DNA from: JBFAPK01 sp040676675 | GTDB lineage: Bacteria; Actinomycetota; Actinomycetes; Mycobacteriales; Micromonosporaceae | Direction of reading: 5' to 3' | NCBI RefSeq assembly: GCF_040676675.1 | Contig: NZ_JBFAPK010000068.1 | Span: 1 to 20,249 of the forward strand | Length of the DNA: 20,249 nt | Part shown: positions 1-7,275 of the stretch, piece after piece | Layout: each line of letters starts with the position of its first letter | How positions within the stretch are numbered: position 1 is the stretch's first letter | Position numbers and translations under genes: made by a program | The notes under the pieces: generated by a model | Databases searched by the model: none | The model's input: the letters and a program-made list of their open reading frames with translations, nothing else | Told to the model about the DNA's origin: nothing

Positions 1-185
1 AACTGCACCGCCGTGCCGTTGGCGCTACTGGCCCCGGCCACGTCCACACACTTGCCGCCGTACCCGGTGATCGTCCCGGTCGCCGCGTACGCCGGTGCCG
101 CGATCGTGACGAGCGCGGCGGCCAGCGTGAGGGCCAATCCGCCGACCACGGCTAGTACGCGTGATCCTGATCTGTGGCTGTTCAA
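1..185 (-). CDS. Secreted ricin-B-type lectin (CBM13) protein, 3' end cut by window edge
   Basis: Only the first 61 codons are in the window. Translation from a TTG at 185 gives a basic n-region (MNSHRSGSR), a hydrophobic core of Val/Leu/Ala and a likely cleavage site APAYA|ATG near residue 34, so this is a Sec signal peptide. The mature start reads GTITGYGGKCVDVAGASS, followed by NGTAVQ. This is the first repeat of a ricin-B lectin/CBM13 trefoil, a sugar-binding module common at the ends of actinomycete glycoside hydrolases. The TTG start is chosen because AGGAGG lies a few bases upstream (191-196, minus strand) and the signal peptide begins right there. Whether a catalytic domain follows cannot be seen. 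The gene is divergent from the GH99-like gene at 468, which suggests a shared polysaccharide-related role (inference). Confidence 0.75.
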   Translation of the reverse strand, partial: MNSHRSGSRVLAVVGGLALTLAAALVTIAAPAYAATGTITGYGGKCVDVAGASSANGTAVQ

Positions 186-225
186 CGAACCCTCCTGGCT
201 GAACGTCCGATGGTGGCGTGCATCG

Positions 226-254
226 ACGATCGTTCACAGGAGCGAAATAGTCAA
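226..254 (-). promoter_or_regulatory. Candidate promoter of the ricin-B lectin gene
   Basis: On the minus strand TTGACT (254-249) is followed after 17 bases by GATCGT (231-226), matching sigma-70-type -35/-10 spacing. It sits about 40 bases upstream of the TTG start. It lies beside an unusually AT-rich islet (247-276) containing two TTAAC copies 12 bases apart (260-264, 272-276). The islet may be a regulator site for the divergent pair. Sequence match only. Confidence 0.35.
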
Positions 255-467
255 GAGTCTTAACAAAGAAATTAACTGACCGAACAGTGGGGTCCGGCGG
301 GGATGTCGGTCGATGTGGGTGCTCGGTCCACGCTGGTCGAGTTTTTGCAGTCCTGGATGGACTTCTTGCAGACATCGACGCTATTCTCTGCGGAAATGCC
401 GCGTCGTTACCTCGGCGTGACGTACCGGCAACAGATCCGTGGCTCCAGCCAAGGGAGGCCTACGCCG

Positions 468-2003
468 ATGACGACCGCCCGCCGATGGCGCGCAGCCCGC
501 ATAGCCGCCACCGCCCTGATCTGCCTGGCCTGGTCCGCGCTCCACGCCACCCAGCCCGCGGCCGCCCGGCCCGGACCCGTCGCCGCGCCGCAGCCCGCGG
601 CGGAGTCGGCAACCACGGCGGCGCGCGACCCGCTCTCCTCGCGGGTACACCTGTTCTACTACCCCTGGTACGGCAACCCGGCCACCTACGGCAGCTACCG
701 GCACTGGCAGCAGGGCGAGCACAACCCGCCCGACGACCTCGGCGCCAACCTCTACCCGCTGCTCGGGGCGTACGACTCCGGCGACCTCGCGGGCGCGGTA
801 CGCCAGCACATGGCCTGGATCCGGCAGTCCGGCGCCGGGGTCATCGTCTACAGCTGGTGGGGCCAGGGCTCCTACGAGGACCAACTCGCCGCGGGCGTGC
901 TGGCCGAGGCGAGCCGCGAGGGCATCAAGGTCGCCTGGCACCTGGAGCCGTACCAGGGCCGGACCGCCGAGTCGACGGTCGCCGACATCAACTACATCAA
1001 CTCCCGGTACGGCGCCAGCCCGGCCTTCTTCCGCGACCCCGAGCACGGCAACCGCGCCGCCTTCTACGTCTTCGAGAGCCTGCGGATCACCGACTGGTCC
1101 GCCCTGGACCAGGTCAGCGCCGGCAACATCGTGCTCACCCAGACCACCGACACCAGCAAGGCGGCCCACTTCGGCGGCATGTACACCTACGACGGCATCG
1201 CCGGGGCCACCGCGCCCGGCTGGGCCGGCGCGGGCGCGTACTGCAAGGCGAACGGGCTGGTCTGGGCCCCGTCGGTGGCCCCCGGCTACCTCGACGACCG
1301 GGCCGTGCCCGGCAACACCACCCCGACCGTGGACCGCGCGGGCGGGGCCGCCTACGACCGGCAGTGGAACAACGCGCTCGACCCGGCGATCGGCGGCGAC
1401 CCGACCTGGGTCTCGGTCACCTCCTTCAACGAGTGGCACGAGGGCTCGGTCATCGAGCCGGCCAGCTCCACCCCGCCGGCGGGCTTCGGCTACCAGACCT
1501 TCGAGGGCGCGTACGGCCGTACCGGTGCCGCCGCCGAGACCGCCTACCTCGACCGCACCGCGTACTGGGTCGACCGGTTCACCGGCGCGAACCTGGCCGA
1601 GGATCGGCCGGTCAGCGCGAGCAGCCAGGCCCGCGGCCACCGGGCGGCGCGGGCCAACGACGGCAACCCGGCCACCTACTGGGAGAGCGGCAACCGCCGG
1701 TTCCCGCAGTGGCTCCAGGTCGACCTCGGCGCCGACACCCCGGTCGGCCGGATCGTGCTCAAGCTGCCGCCGGCCCGGGCCCGGGGCGCGCGGACCCAGA
1801 CGATCGCGGTACTGGGCAGCGCCGACGGCCGGACCTTCCAGCCGTTGCTGCCGGCCACCGGGTACACCTTCCACCCGGCCAACGGCAACACCGTCACCGT
1901 TCCGGTGCCCGCCGCCAACGCCCGCCACCTGCGGCTCTCCTTCACCGACAGCACGGGCTGGCCGGCCGCCCGGCTCGCCGAGTTCGAGGTCTACCCGGCC
2001 TGA
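468..2003 (+). CDS. Secreted GH99-like endo-alpha-mannosidase with C-terminal F5/8 (discoidin) domain
   Basis: The 511-residue product starts with a signal peptide (MTTARRWRAAR, then a hydrophobic stretch and a cleavage region near residue 34), so it is exported. Residues about 60-370 match the GH99 endo-alpha-1,2-mannosidase/mannanase fold: FYYPWYG at 63-69, VYSWWGQG, HLEPYQGR, and SFNEWHEG with the paired catalytic glutamates of the family at E322 and E325. Residues about 375-510 form a discoidin/CBM32-like beta-sandwich (NLAEDRPVSASS, ANDGNPATYWES, QWLQVDLG, ending LAEFEVYPA), likely a glycan-binding module. The ATG at 468 is chosen because AAGGGAGG at 451-458 is well spaced and the signal peptide starts there; the frame is open back to 303 but that part is not protein-like. 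Expected role is endo-cleavage of mannose-containing glycans outside the cell; the substrate is inferred from family only. Confidence 0.85.
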   Translation: MTTARRWRAARIAATALICLAWSALHATQPAAARPGPVAAPQPAAESATTAARDPLSSRVHLFYYPWYGNPATYGSYRHWQQGEHNPPDDLGANLYPLLGAYDSGDLAGAVRQHMAWIRQSGAGVIVYSWWGQGSYEDQLAAGVLAEASREGIKVAWHLEPYQGRTAESTVADINYINSRYGASPAFFRDPEHGNRAAFYVFESLRITDWSALDQVSAGNIVLTQTTDTSKAAHFGGMYTYDGIAGATAPGWAGAGAYCKANGLVWAPSVAPGYLDDRAVPGNTTPTVDRAGGAAYDRQWNNALDPAIGGDPTWVSVTSFNEWHEGSVIEPASSTPPAGFGYQTFEGAYGRTGAAAETAYLDRTAYWVDRFTGANLAEDRPVSASSQARGHRAARANDGNPATYWESGNRRFPQWLQVDLGADTPVGRIVLKLPPARARGARTQTIAVLGSADGRTFQPLLPATGYTFHPANGNTVTVPVPAANARHLRLSFTDSTGWPAARLAEFEVYPA

Positions 2004-2094
2004 CGGGACGGGCGGCGGGCCGACGACCCTCCGGGCCTGCCGCCCGACCGCCTGCGTCGTCCGGCCATTCGTGTCGTCGGCCGTGCGGGCCCGC

Positions 2095-2111
2095 CGCCCG
2101 CCCGGCGGGCG
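2095..2111. terminator. Short GC hairpin between convergent genes
   Basis: A 7-bp stem (CGCCCGC / GCGGGCG) with a 3-base CCG loop lies between the convergent GH99 (stop 2003) and propeller (stop 2118) genes. There is no T run, as is usual in high-GC actinomycetes. It could end transcription from both sides. The stem is short, and chance hairpins are common at this GC content. Confidence 0.35.
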
Positions 2112-2117
2112 CGGGTG

Positions 2118-3158
2118 TCAGGCGTGGTCGTTCGGGGCCGGCCGCGCCCCGATCGGCAACTGGTAGATCCAGACCGGATACTCCACGGCGGAACGGCCGG
2201 CGTTGAAGCCGGCGGTGCGGTTGAGCTGGGCCGCGGGAATCCAGAGCGTGCCGGCGCCGTCGATCCACATGGCGTCCGGCCAGGTCAGCCGGGCGTCCGC
2301 GACCAGCGTGTCGACCTGCCGGTCCGGGGCGATGCGCAGGATCCGCCGCTGGTCCGGGTCGCTGAAGTAGATGGTCCCGTTCGCGTCGATGGCGGTACCG
2401 CCGGCGGTCGGCGTCTCCACCCAGGTCCGCACGTGCTGCGCCAGCGTCTCCGCCGGCACCTCGGGATCGTCCAGCCACCGGGTCTCCAGCCGAGAGAGCG
2501 GACCCGAGGCCGGCTGGTAGTAGAGGTACCTCCCGTCCGGCGAGACCTCCAGTTGGTCGCTGTGCAGGTGTACCTCGCCGCCGCTGGCGTCGCGCAGCAC
2601 CTCCCCATCGGCCCGCAGCGGGCGCCGGCCGATGGTGCTCGGGTGGTCCTCCAGCACCCGGCGCAACCACCCCGTGCTCAACTCCAGCACGATCAGGCCC
2701 GGCGCGCCGGCGTCGGTGAGGTAGGCGCGGTCCCCGTTGAACCGCACGTCGTCGACGTAGCTCTGTTCCCGCAGCACCGGTCCGAGGTCGTACACCTGGA
2801 CGACCGAGTCGGTGTCGACGTCGACCACGATCAGGCGTGCGGCGCCGGGCACCTGCGGCGCGCCGAACTCCGGCGCGCCCGCGTCGACGATCCAGAGGTG
2901 GCCGTCCGGACCCATCCGCAGGGCGTTGACGCGTACGAAGCGGTCGGCCGGAGCACCGTCCCCGCTGTTGAACTCCGCGTTCGGGTACGGCACCAGGTCG
3001 CCGTCCGCGACGATCTCCGCGACCTGCGGCCCGGCGCCGTCCGCCCCGGGAAAGCCCACGAAGACGCGCCCCTCGGGCGTGGTCGTCACCGCTGTCCAGA
3101 TCCGGTCCGACCGGTACGCCGGTACGAGCCGCTCGTCGATCCGTGTCGGCATCGCCAT
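2118..3158 (-). CDS. Major royal jelly protein/yellow family beta-propeller protein
   Basis: The 346-residue protein has the repeated strand pattern of the MRJP/yellow family (PF03022), related in fold to SMP-30/gluconolactonase propellers. Visible family blocks are RVNALRMGPDGHLWIVDAG, YVDDVRFNGDRAYLTDAG, VSPDGRYLYYQP, GGTAIDANGTIYFSD and LTWPDAMWIDGAGTLWIPA near the C-terminus. No signal peptide is seen, so it is probably cytoplasmic, although many bacterial relatives are exported. The substrate or ligand is unknown; bacterial members are often annotated as hypothetical or sugar-lactone-hydrolase-like. The frame is open to a GTG at 3188, but the ATG at 3158 is preferred because AGGAG (3172-3168) lies 9 bases upstream. 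It converges with the GH99 gene and is divergent from gnd. Both neighbours handle carbohydrate, which may or may not be meaningful. Confidence 0.75.
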   Translation of the reverse strand: MAMPTRIDERLVPAYRSDRIWTAVTTTPEGRVFVGFPGADGAGPQVAEIVADGDLVPYPNAEFNSGDGAPADRFVRVNALRMGPDGHLWIVDAGAPEFGAPQVPGAARLIVVDVDTDSVVQVYDLGPVLREQSYVDDVRFNGDRAYLTDAGAPGLIVLELSTGWLRRVLEDHPSTIGRRPLRADGEVLRDASGGEVHLHSDQLEVSPDGRYLYYQPASGPLSRLETRWLDDPEVPAETLAQHVRTWVETPTAGGTAIDANGTIYFSDPDQRRILRIAPDRQVDTLVADARLTWPDAMWIDGAGTLWIPAAQLNRTAGFNAGRSAVEYPVWIYQLPIGARPAPNDHA

Positions 3159-3499
3159 CGCTCCGCTCTCCTGTCCGATCCTCGCCACCGGTCTCCGCCC
3201 GCACGCCGCCGGCCCCGCTTACCCGAATCCGCGCCCGATACCGCGCGGGCCCGACACCGGTGCCCCTCGCACCGCCGAACGGCAGCCGCGGGCGCGGCGT
3301 GACACCCGGCCACTGACGGACGGCGTGAGACCCCGCCGTCGGCGGGCGGCGCGACCCCCGCCGACGTGATCCGGTGCACGGAGCCGTCGCCGCACCCGCC
3401 TGGCAGGATGGATCTCGACAACGACGTACGCGTACAGCGCGGCGAGGTTTCCGGCGGTGAACGGGCCGGACGGCGCCACGCGGAGCGGAGCGAGTGACG
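3159..3499. other. 341-bp gene-free region between divergent propeller gene and gnd
   Basis: It holds the 5' regions of both flanking genes. No convincing protein is encoded. The clearest structure is a perfect 10-bp inverted repeat (arms 3337-3346 and 3357-3366, 10-base loop), overlapping an alternative CCCGCCG/CGGCGGG hairpin. A 10-bp palindrome GTACGCGTAC is at 3426-3435, about 65 bases before gnd. No strong sigma-70 promoter stands out, so the promoters of either gene cannot be placed with confidence. Confidence 0.5.
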
Positions 3500-4963
3500 A
3501 TGAGCGAACAGCAGGCAACAGCGCCGGCGACCGCGCAGATCGGCGTGACCGGGCTGGCCGTGATGGGTCGCAACCTGGCCCGCAACCTGGCCCGGCACGG
3601 CTATACCGTCGCGGTGCACAACCGGTCGCCGGAACGCACCCGGAGCCTGGTCGCCGAGCACGGCGACGAGGGCACCTTCGTACCCGCCGAGTCGCTGGCG
3701 GACTTCGTCGCCGCGCTGGAACGACCGCGCGCCGTGATCATCATGGTCAAGGCGGGCGCTCCCACCGACGCCGTCATCGACGAACTCGCGCCGCTGCTGG
3801 AGCGCGACGACATCATCATCGACTGCGGCAACGCGCACTACGCGGACACCCGGCGCCGGGAGCAGGCGCTGCGCGAGATGGGGCTGCACTTCGTCGGTAC
3901 CGGGGTCTCCGGCGGCGAGGAGGGCGCGCTGCTCGGGCCGAGCATCATGCCGGGCGGCTCCGACGAGGCGTACGCGAAGCTCGGGCCGATCTTCGAGTCG
4001 ATCGCGGCGCAGGTCGACGGGGTGCCGTGCTGCACGCACGTCGGCCCGGACGGCGCCGGACACTTCGTGAAGATGGTGCACAACGGCATCGAGTACGCCG
4101 ACATGCAGCTCATCGCCGAGGCGTACGACCTGCTGCGCGAGGGGCTGGACGCCTCGCCGGCCGAGATCGCCGAGATCTTCCGGGAGTGGAACAACGGCGA
4201 GTTGCAGTCCTTCCTCATCGAGATCACCGCAGACGTGCTGGCGCACACCGACGCGGCGACCGGCCGGGCCTTCGTCGACATCGTGAAGGACCAGGCCGAG
4301 CAGAAGGGGACCGGGCGCTGGACCGTGCAGAGCGCGCTCGACCTGGGCATCCCCATCACGGGCATCGCCGAGGCGACGTTCGCGCGGTCGCTCTCCGGCC
4401 ACGCCGACCAGCGCGCGGCGGCGCGGCGTACCTTCGCCGAGGCGGGCGGGGAGGGTGACTGGAAGGTCGCCGACCGGGACGCCTTCGTCGAGGACGTGCG
4501 CCGGGCGCTGCTCGCTTCGAAGATCGTCGCCTACGCGCAGGGGTTCGACCACATTCAGGCCGGCAGCACCGAGTTCGGCTGGAACATCGACCGGGGCGCG
4601 ACCGCCACCATCTGGCGGGGCGGCTGCATCATCCGGGCCCGCTTCCTGGACCGCATCCGGGAGGCGTACGACTCCGACCCCGAGCTGCCCACGCTGCTGG
4701 TGGCCCCGTACTTCGCCGAGGCCATCGTCGACGGCGTGCCCGGCTGGCGGCGGATCGTGGCGGACGCGGCGCGGGCGGGCATCCCCACGCCGGCCTTCTC
4801 CTCCTCGCTGGCCTACTACGACGGGCTGCGCCGCGACCGGCTGCCGGCGGCGCTGATCCAGGGGCTGCGGGACAACTTCGGGGCGCACACCTACCAGCGG
4901 GTCGACCGCGAGGGGAGCTTCCACACCCAGTGGGCCGGCGACCGCTCGGAGAGCCCGAGCTGA
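3500..4963 (+). CDS. gnd: 6-phosphogluconate dehydrogenase (NADP-dependent, decarboxylating)
   Basis: The enzyme converts 6-phosphogluconate to ribulose-5-phosphate plus CO2 with NADPH formation, in the oxidative pentose phosphate pathway in the cytoplasm. The 487-residue length is normal for the long-chain family. The N-terminal Rossmann domain has GLAVMGRNLARN (18-29) and NRS (41-43), the latter contacting the NADP 2'-phosphate. The catalytic segment HFVKMVHNGIEY holds the general acid/base K191 and E198. The family signature IVKDQAEQKGTGRW is intact, followed by the all-helical dimer domain. At 108-111 it reads DCGN where many homologues have DGGN. A GTG at 3494 is also possible; the ATG at 3500 is preferred because GGAG (3487-3490) is 9 bases upstream. 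It appears to be transcribed alone, with a strong hairpin downstream. Confidence 0.95.
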   Translation: MSEQQATAPATAQIGVTGLAVMGRNLARNLARHGYTVAVHNRSPERTRSLVAEHGDEGTFVPAESLADFVAALERPRAVIIMVKAGAPTDAVIDELAPLLERDDIIIDCGNAHYADTRRREQALREMGLHFVGTGVSGGEEGALLGPSIMPGGSDEAYAKLGPIFESIAAQVDGVPCCTHVGPDGAGHFVKMVHNGIEYADMQLIAEAYDLLREGLDASPAEIAEIFREWNNGELQSFLIEITADVLAHTDAATGRAFVDIVKDQAEQKGTGRWTVQSALDLGIPITGIAEATFARSLSGHADQRAAARRTFAEAGGEGDWKVADRDAFVEDVRRALLASKIVAYAQGFDHIQAGSTEFGWNIDRGATATIWRGGCIIRARFLDRIREAYDSDPELPTLLVAPYFAEAIVDGVPGWRRIVADAARAGIPTPAFSSSLAYYDGLRRDRLPAALIQGLRDNFGAHTYQRVDREGSFHTQWAGDRSESPS

Positions 4964-5049
4964 GTCCCGCCGCGCGGGCGACCGCCGGCCCGACCCGGTC
5001 CGGCCCCGCCCCGGTGCCCCGCTCCTGAACCCGGTCCCGACCAGTGCAC

Positions 5050-5090
5050 ACGCCGGTGCCCGGCCGTCGACGACGGCCGGGCACCGGCGT
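5050..5090 (+). terminator. Strong hairpin terminator after gnd
   Basis: A perfect 19-bp inverted repeat (left arm 5050-5068, right arm 5072-5090) with a 3-base loop (GAC), entirely GC-rich with no T run. It lies 87 bases past the gnd stop and upstream of the promoter region of the methyltransferase gene. It is the most stable simple hairpin seen in the window and most likely ends gnd transcription. Confidence 0.8.
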
Positions 5091-5138
5091 TCCGCGCCCC
5101 GCGCCCGACGGCCGTCCCCACCGGGAATCCCGGGCCGC

Positions 5139-5167
5139 TGTCCGCCCCGGAGCCGACGGACTAGGCT
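5139..5167 (+). promoter_or_regulatory. Candidate promoter of the methyltransferase gene
   Basis: TGTCCG (5139-5144), a 17-base spacer and TAGGCT (5162-5167), an actinomycete-style -10, lie about 40 bases before the GTG start. The -35 match is poor, so only the -10 carries weight. Confidence 0.3.
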
Positions 5168-5205
5168 GCGGGCGCGCATCGGTTTTGGGCTTGGGGAGGC
5201 GGTCG

Positions 5206-6042
5206 GTGTCGCAGGAGCATGCTGTCCAGGGCGCGCATCGGGAGGCGGCACCACCGGGGGTGGACCCGGGGGCCGCGCACTCGGCCCGGATGTACGACTG
5301 GTGGTTGGGCGGTACCAACAACTTCGCCGCGGACCGGGCGGTGGGGGAGGCGTTCATCCGGGCGATCCCGAGCCTCCGCACGATGGCCCGGGCGAACCGG
5401 GACTTCCTCCAGCGGGTCGTCGCCCACCTGGTCGACCAGGCCGGGGTGCGGCAGTTCCTGGACGTCGGCACCGGCATACCGACCAGCCCCAACCTGCACG
5501 AACTCGCCGCCGCGCGGGCCGACGGGTGCCGCGTGGTCTACGTCGACAACGACCCGATCGTGCTCGCCCACGCCGAGCGCGCGCTGGCCGCGGCCGCGGG
5601 GCGCGACGCGATCCGGTACATCCACGCGGACCTGCGCGCGCCGGAACGGCTGCTGGCCCACCCCGACCTGGTCGGCACGCTCGACCTCGACCGGCCGGTG
5701 GGGTTGCTGCTGATCGCGGTCCTGATGTTGCTGGAGGACGCGGACGATCCCTGGGAGCTGACCCGGCGACTGCTGGACGCCCTCCCCTCGGGCAGTTACG
5801 TCGCCATCACCCATCCCGGCCGGGACTTCGACCCGGCGGCGATGGCCCAGGTGGTCGCGGCCGCCGAGCAGGGGCGGATGACGCTGGTACCGCGCACCCG
5901 GGCCGAGGTCGAGCGCTTCTTCGCCGGCTGGGAGCTGGTCGAGCCGGGGGTGGTACCCGTGCTGGCGTGGCGCCCCGACGGCGAGCCGCCGGCCGATCCG
6001 CACGCGGCCCACTACTGGGCGGGCCTGGCCCGCAAGCGCTGA
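5206..6042 (+). CDS. SAM-dependent methyltransferase, Methyltransf_19 (DUF574) family
   Basis: The 278-residue protein shows the hallmark opening of the family: HSARMYDWWLGGTNNFAADR (25-44), an N-terminal lid helix segment, then the class I SAM-binding motif LDVGTGIPTSPNLHE starting at 85. VVYVDNDPIVLAHA follows (acidic residue for the SAM ribose), then HADLRAPE, and a C-terminal half with THPGRDF and RTRAEVERFFAGWELVEPGVV. It is a soluble cytoplasmic enzyme. The family is hugely expanded in actinomycetes, substrates are mostly unknown, and none can be named here. The GTG at 5206 is chosen because GGGGAGG (5193-5199) is 6 bases upstream; upstream in-frame codons run through the gnd terminator. 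It stands alone and converges with the small gene ending at 6185. Confidence 0.9.
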   Translation: MSQEHAVQGAHREAAPPGVDPGAAHSARMYDWWLGGTNNFAADRAVGEAFIRAIPSLRTMARANRDFLQRVVAHLVDQAGVRQFLDVGTGIPTSPNLHELAAARADGCRVVYVDNDPIVLAHAERALAAAAGRDAIRYIHADLRAPERLLAHPDLVGTLDLDRPVGLLLIAVLMLLEDADDPWELTRRLLDALPSGSYVAITHPGRDFDPAAMAQVVAAAEQGRMTLVPRTRAEVERFFAGWELVEPGVVPVLAWRPDGEPPADPHAAHYWAGLARKR

Positions 6043-6120
6043 CGGTCCGTCGCCCGCCGGGCAAACCGCCGGTCACCGCGTGATCGCGGTGTCGGTACCG
6101 GCCGGACACCGGCCGGACTT

Positions 6121-6149
6121 CGCCTCGCGGCGGCGGGAGCCGCGAGGCG
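6121..6149. terminator. Bidirectional terminator hairpin
   Basis: A perfect 11-bp stem (arms 6121-6131 and 6139-6149, 7-base loop) sits between the convergent methyltransferase (stop 6042) and the small minus-strand gene (stop 6185). Two further hairpins precede it: CACCGCG/CGCGGTG at 6074-6091 and an 8-bp CCGGCCGG pair at 6098-6116. The region is packed with stem-loops. Confidence 0.6.
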
Positions 6150-6154
6150 CGGGC

Positions 6155-6188
6155 CTAGGCCGGCAGTGACCGGCGGGACACGGCCTAG
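6155..6188. repeat. Palindromic repeat element, copy A, over a stop codon
   Basis: CTAGGCCG (6155-6162) and CGGCCTAG (6181-6188) form an 8-bp outer stem, with an inner GCCGG/CCGGC alternative. Bases 6157-6186 match 9283-9312 at 27 of 30 positions, and all three differences are transitions. The TAG stop of the minus-strand gene (6187-6185) is part of the element. It is likely a short copy of a dispersed element that also acts as a transcription terminator (inference). Confidence 0.6.
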
Positions 6189-6472
6189 CTGGCGGCGTGC
6201 AGTGCGTTCAGGCGCAGCACGCTGGCGTCGAGCATCGGATCGATCTCGGCGCGCGGCAGCAGGTACCGGGCGGTCAGCGTGTCCACGCCGGTACCGCGGG
6301 AGTCCCGGGGCCGGTACGTGACGGTGGCCGCCTGTGCGGAGGTCGTCTCGACCACCCCGGCCCGCCAGGTACCCGAGCGGTAGACCCAGACCGGGTCGGT
6401 GGGGCGGTAGCTGTCGGTGGGGGCCACCTCGGTGGGCTTGCGCTGGTGCGGGTCGATCGTAGGGGCGGCCAT
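6185..6472 (-). CDS. Small hypothetical protein coupled to the GGDEF gene
   Basis: The function is not recognised. The 95-residue product begins MAAPTIDPHQRKP. Its core reads DPVWVYRSGTWRAGVVE, then ATVTYRPRDSRGTGVDT and a C-terminal LTARYLLPR segment. Short alternating strands with aromatic residues suggest a small SH3/Tudor-like barrel; this is an impression, not a match. There is no signal peptide or membrane segment. The ATG at 6472 is preferred because AGGAGG (6487-6482) is 9 bases upstream. The other ATG (6478) overlaps the GGDEF stop as ATGA but would be only 3 bases from that site. The Shine-Dalgarno lies inside the last codons of the GGDEF gene, so the two are almost certainly translated from one mRNA and perhaps coupled. 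Confidence 0.7.
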   Translation of the reverse strand: MAAPTIDPHQRKPTEVAPTDSYRPTDPVWVYRSGTWRAGVVETTSAQAATVTYRPRDSRGTGVDTLTARYLLPRAEIDPMLDASVLRLNALHAAS

Positions 6473-6474
6473 CC

Positions 6475-7275
6475 TCATTGCCCTCCTGCTTCGGTACGTG
6501 ACGTGGAATCGACGAGCTGGCATGCGGGTGCGGCGGGTTCCCGGCGGGGCCCGGCGGTACCGGTCGGGCCGGTCTCCGGTCGCCGCGGCTGCGGCACGGA
6601 CAGGGTCGGCCGGCGCGGTGCGGGCGACGAGGGGCGGATCTCCGGGCGGCGGGCGAGTTCACCGTCGCGGACCGGCGCGAGACCGCTCGCCTTGGTCCGG
6701 TACATCGCGGCGTCCGCGTGTCGCAGCGATTCGGCGAGGTGCCCGCCGGGCGGTACCGCGACCAGGCCCACCGACACGGTGATCCGCACCTGGTGGCCGG
6801 CGACGCGCATCGGCGCCGCCAGCGTCTCGGTGAGCGTCCGGGCGGTGGTGGCGAGCCAGTTCTCGTCGATCCGGGCGCCGCCGAGCAGCCCGGCGAACTC
6901 GTCGCCACCGAGGCGGGCGACGAGGTCGTCACCGGCGTACGCGGCGAACCGGTGGGCGATGGTGATCAGTACCTCGTCTCCGGCGGCGTGTCCGAGCCGG
7001 TCGTTCACCTGCTTGAAGTCGTCGACGTCGAGTACGGCCACGGCGAGCGGGTGGCGGGCGGCGCCGGCGACGAGTTCGGCGCCGAGTTGGTAGAACGCGC
7101 GCCGGTTGGCCAGCCCGGTGAGCGGGTCGTGGGTGGCCGCGTGGCGTTCCGCCCGGAGTTGTTCGGCCAGCAGCGCCGCGGTGGCCTCGGCGCGGCAGGC
7201 GCGGCGGCGCAGTCGCCACGCGGCGCCGAAACCGGCGACCGAGGCGGCGCCGGCCGCCAGGGTGAGGGGGTCCAT
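6475..7275 (-). CDS. GGDEF-domain diguanylate cyclase with an N-terminal hydrophobic segment
   Basis: The 266-residue protein should make cyclic di-GMP from two GTP. Residues 4-20 are a hydrophobic stretch followed by RLRRR, a possible membrane anchor. A short helix leads to the GGDEF domain at about 47-205. It contains DPLTGLANRR (50-59), DVDDFK (83-88, metal-binding Asp), LGHAAGDEVL and intact GGDEF at 123-127, then SVGLVAV and DAAMYRTKASG. The allosteric I-site RxxD is absent: the four residues ending five before GGDEF are AGDD, so product inhibition is probably lost. The last ~60 residues are a Pro/Arg-rich tail. No sensor domain is seen. The ATG at 7275 is chosen for its AGGGA site 9 bases upstream; the frame stays open to 7659 but is low-complexity. 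It is followed at once by the small gene at 6472. Confidence 0.88.
   Translation of the reverse strand: MDPLTLAAGAASVAGFGAAWRLRRRACRAEATAALLAEQLRAERHAATHDPLTGLANRRAFYQLGAELVAGAARHPLAVAVLDVDDFKQVNDRLGHAAGDEVLITIAHRFAAYAGDDLVARLGGDEFAGLLGGARIDENWLATTARTLTETLAAPMRVAGHQVRITVSVGLVAVPPGGHLAESLRHADAAMYRTKASGLAPVRDGELARRPEIRPSSPAPRRPTLSVPQPRRPETGPTGTAGPRREPAAPACQLVDSTSRTEAGGQ

Noticed and set aside
303..467. N-terminal extension of the GH99 protein from an upstream ATG
   Set aside because: It would place 55 residues before a clear signal peptide and ignore the well-spaced AAGGGAGG site at 451-458.
287..2206. Long plus-strand frame overlapping the GH99 gene
   Set aside because: Arg/Pro/Gly-rich translation with no motif; the GH99 frame has signal peptide, catalytic motif and discoidin domain.
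3159..3188. Ten-residue longer start (GTG) for the propeller protein
   Set aside because: AGGAG is inside this extension and correctly spaced for the ATG at 3158.
3426..3435. GTACGCGTAC palindrome as a gnd operator
   Set aside because: Short, GC-rich, and expected by chance in such DNA; no second copy or promoter overlap found.
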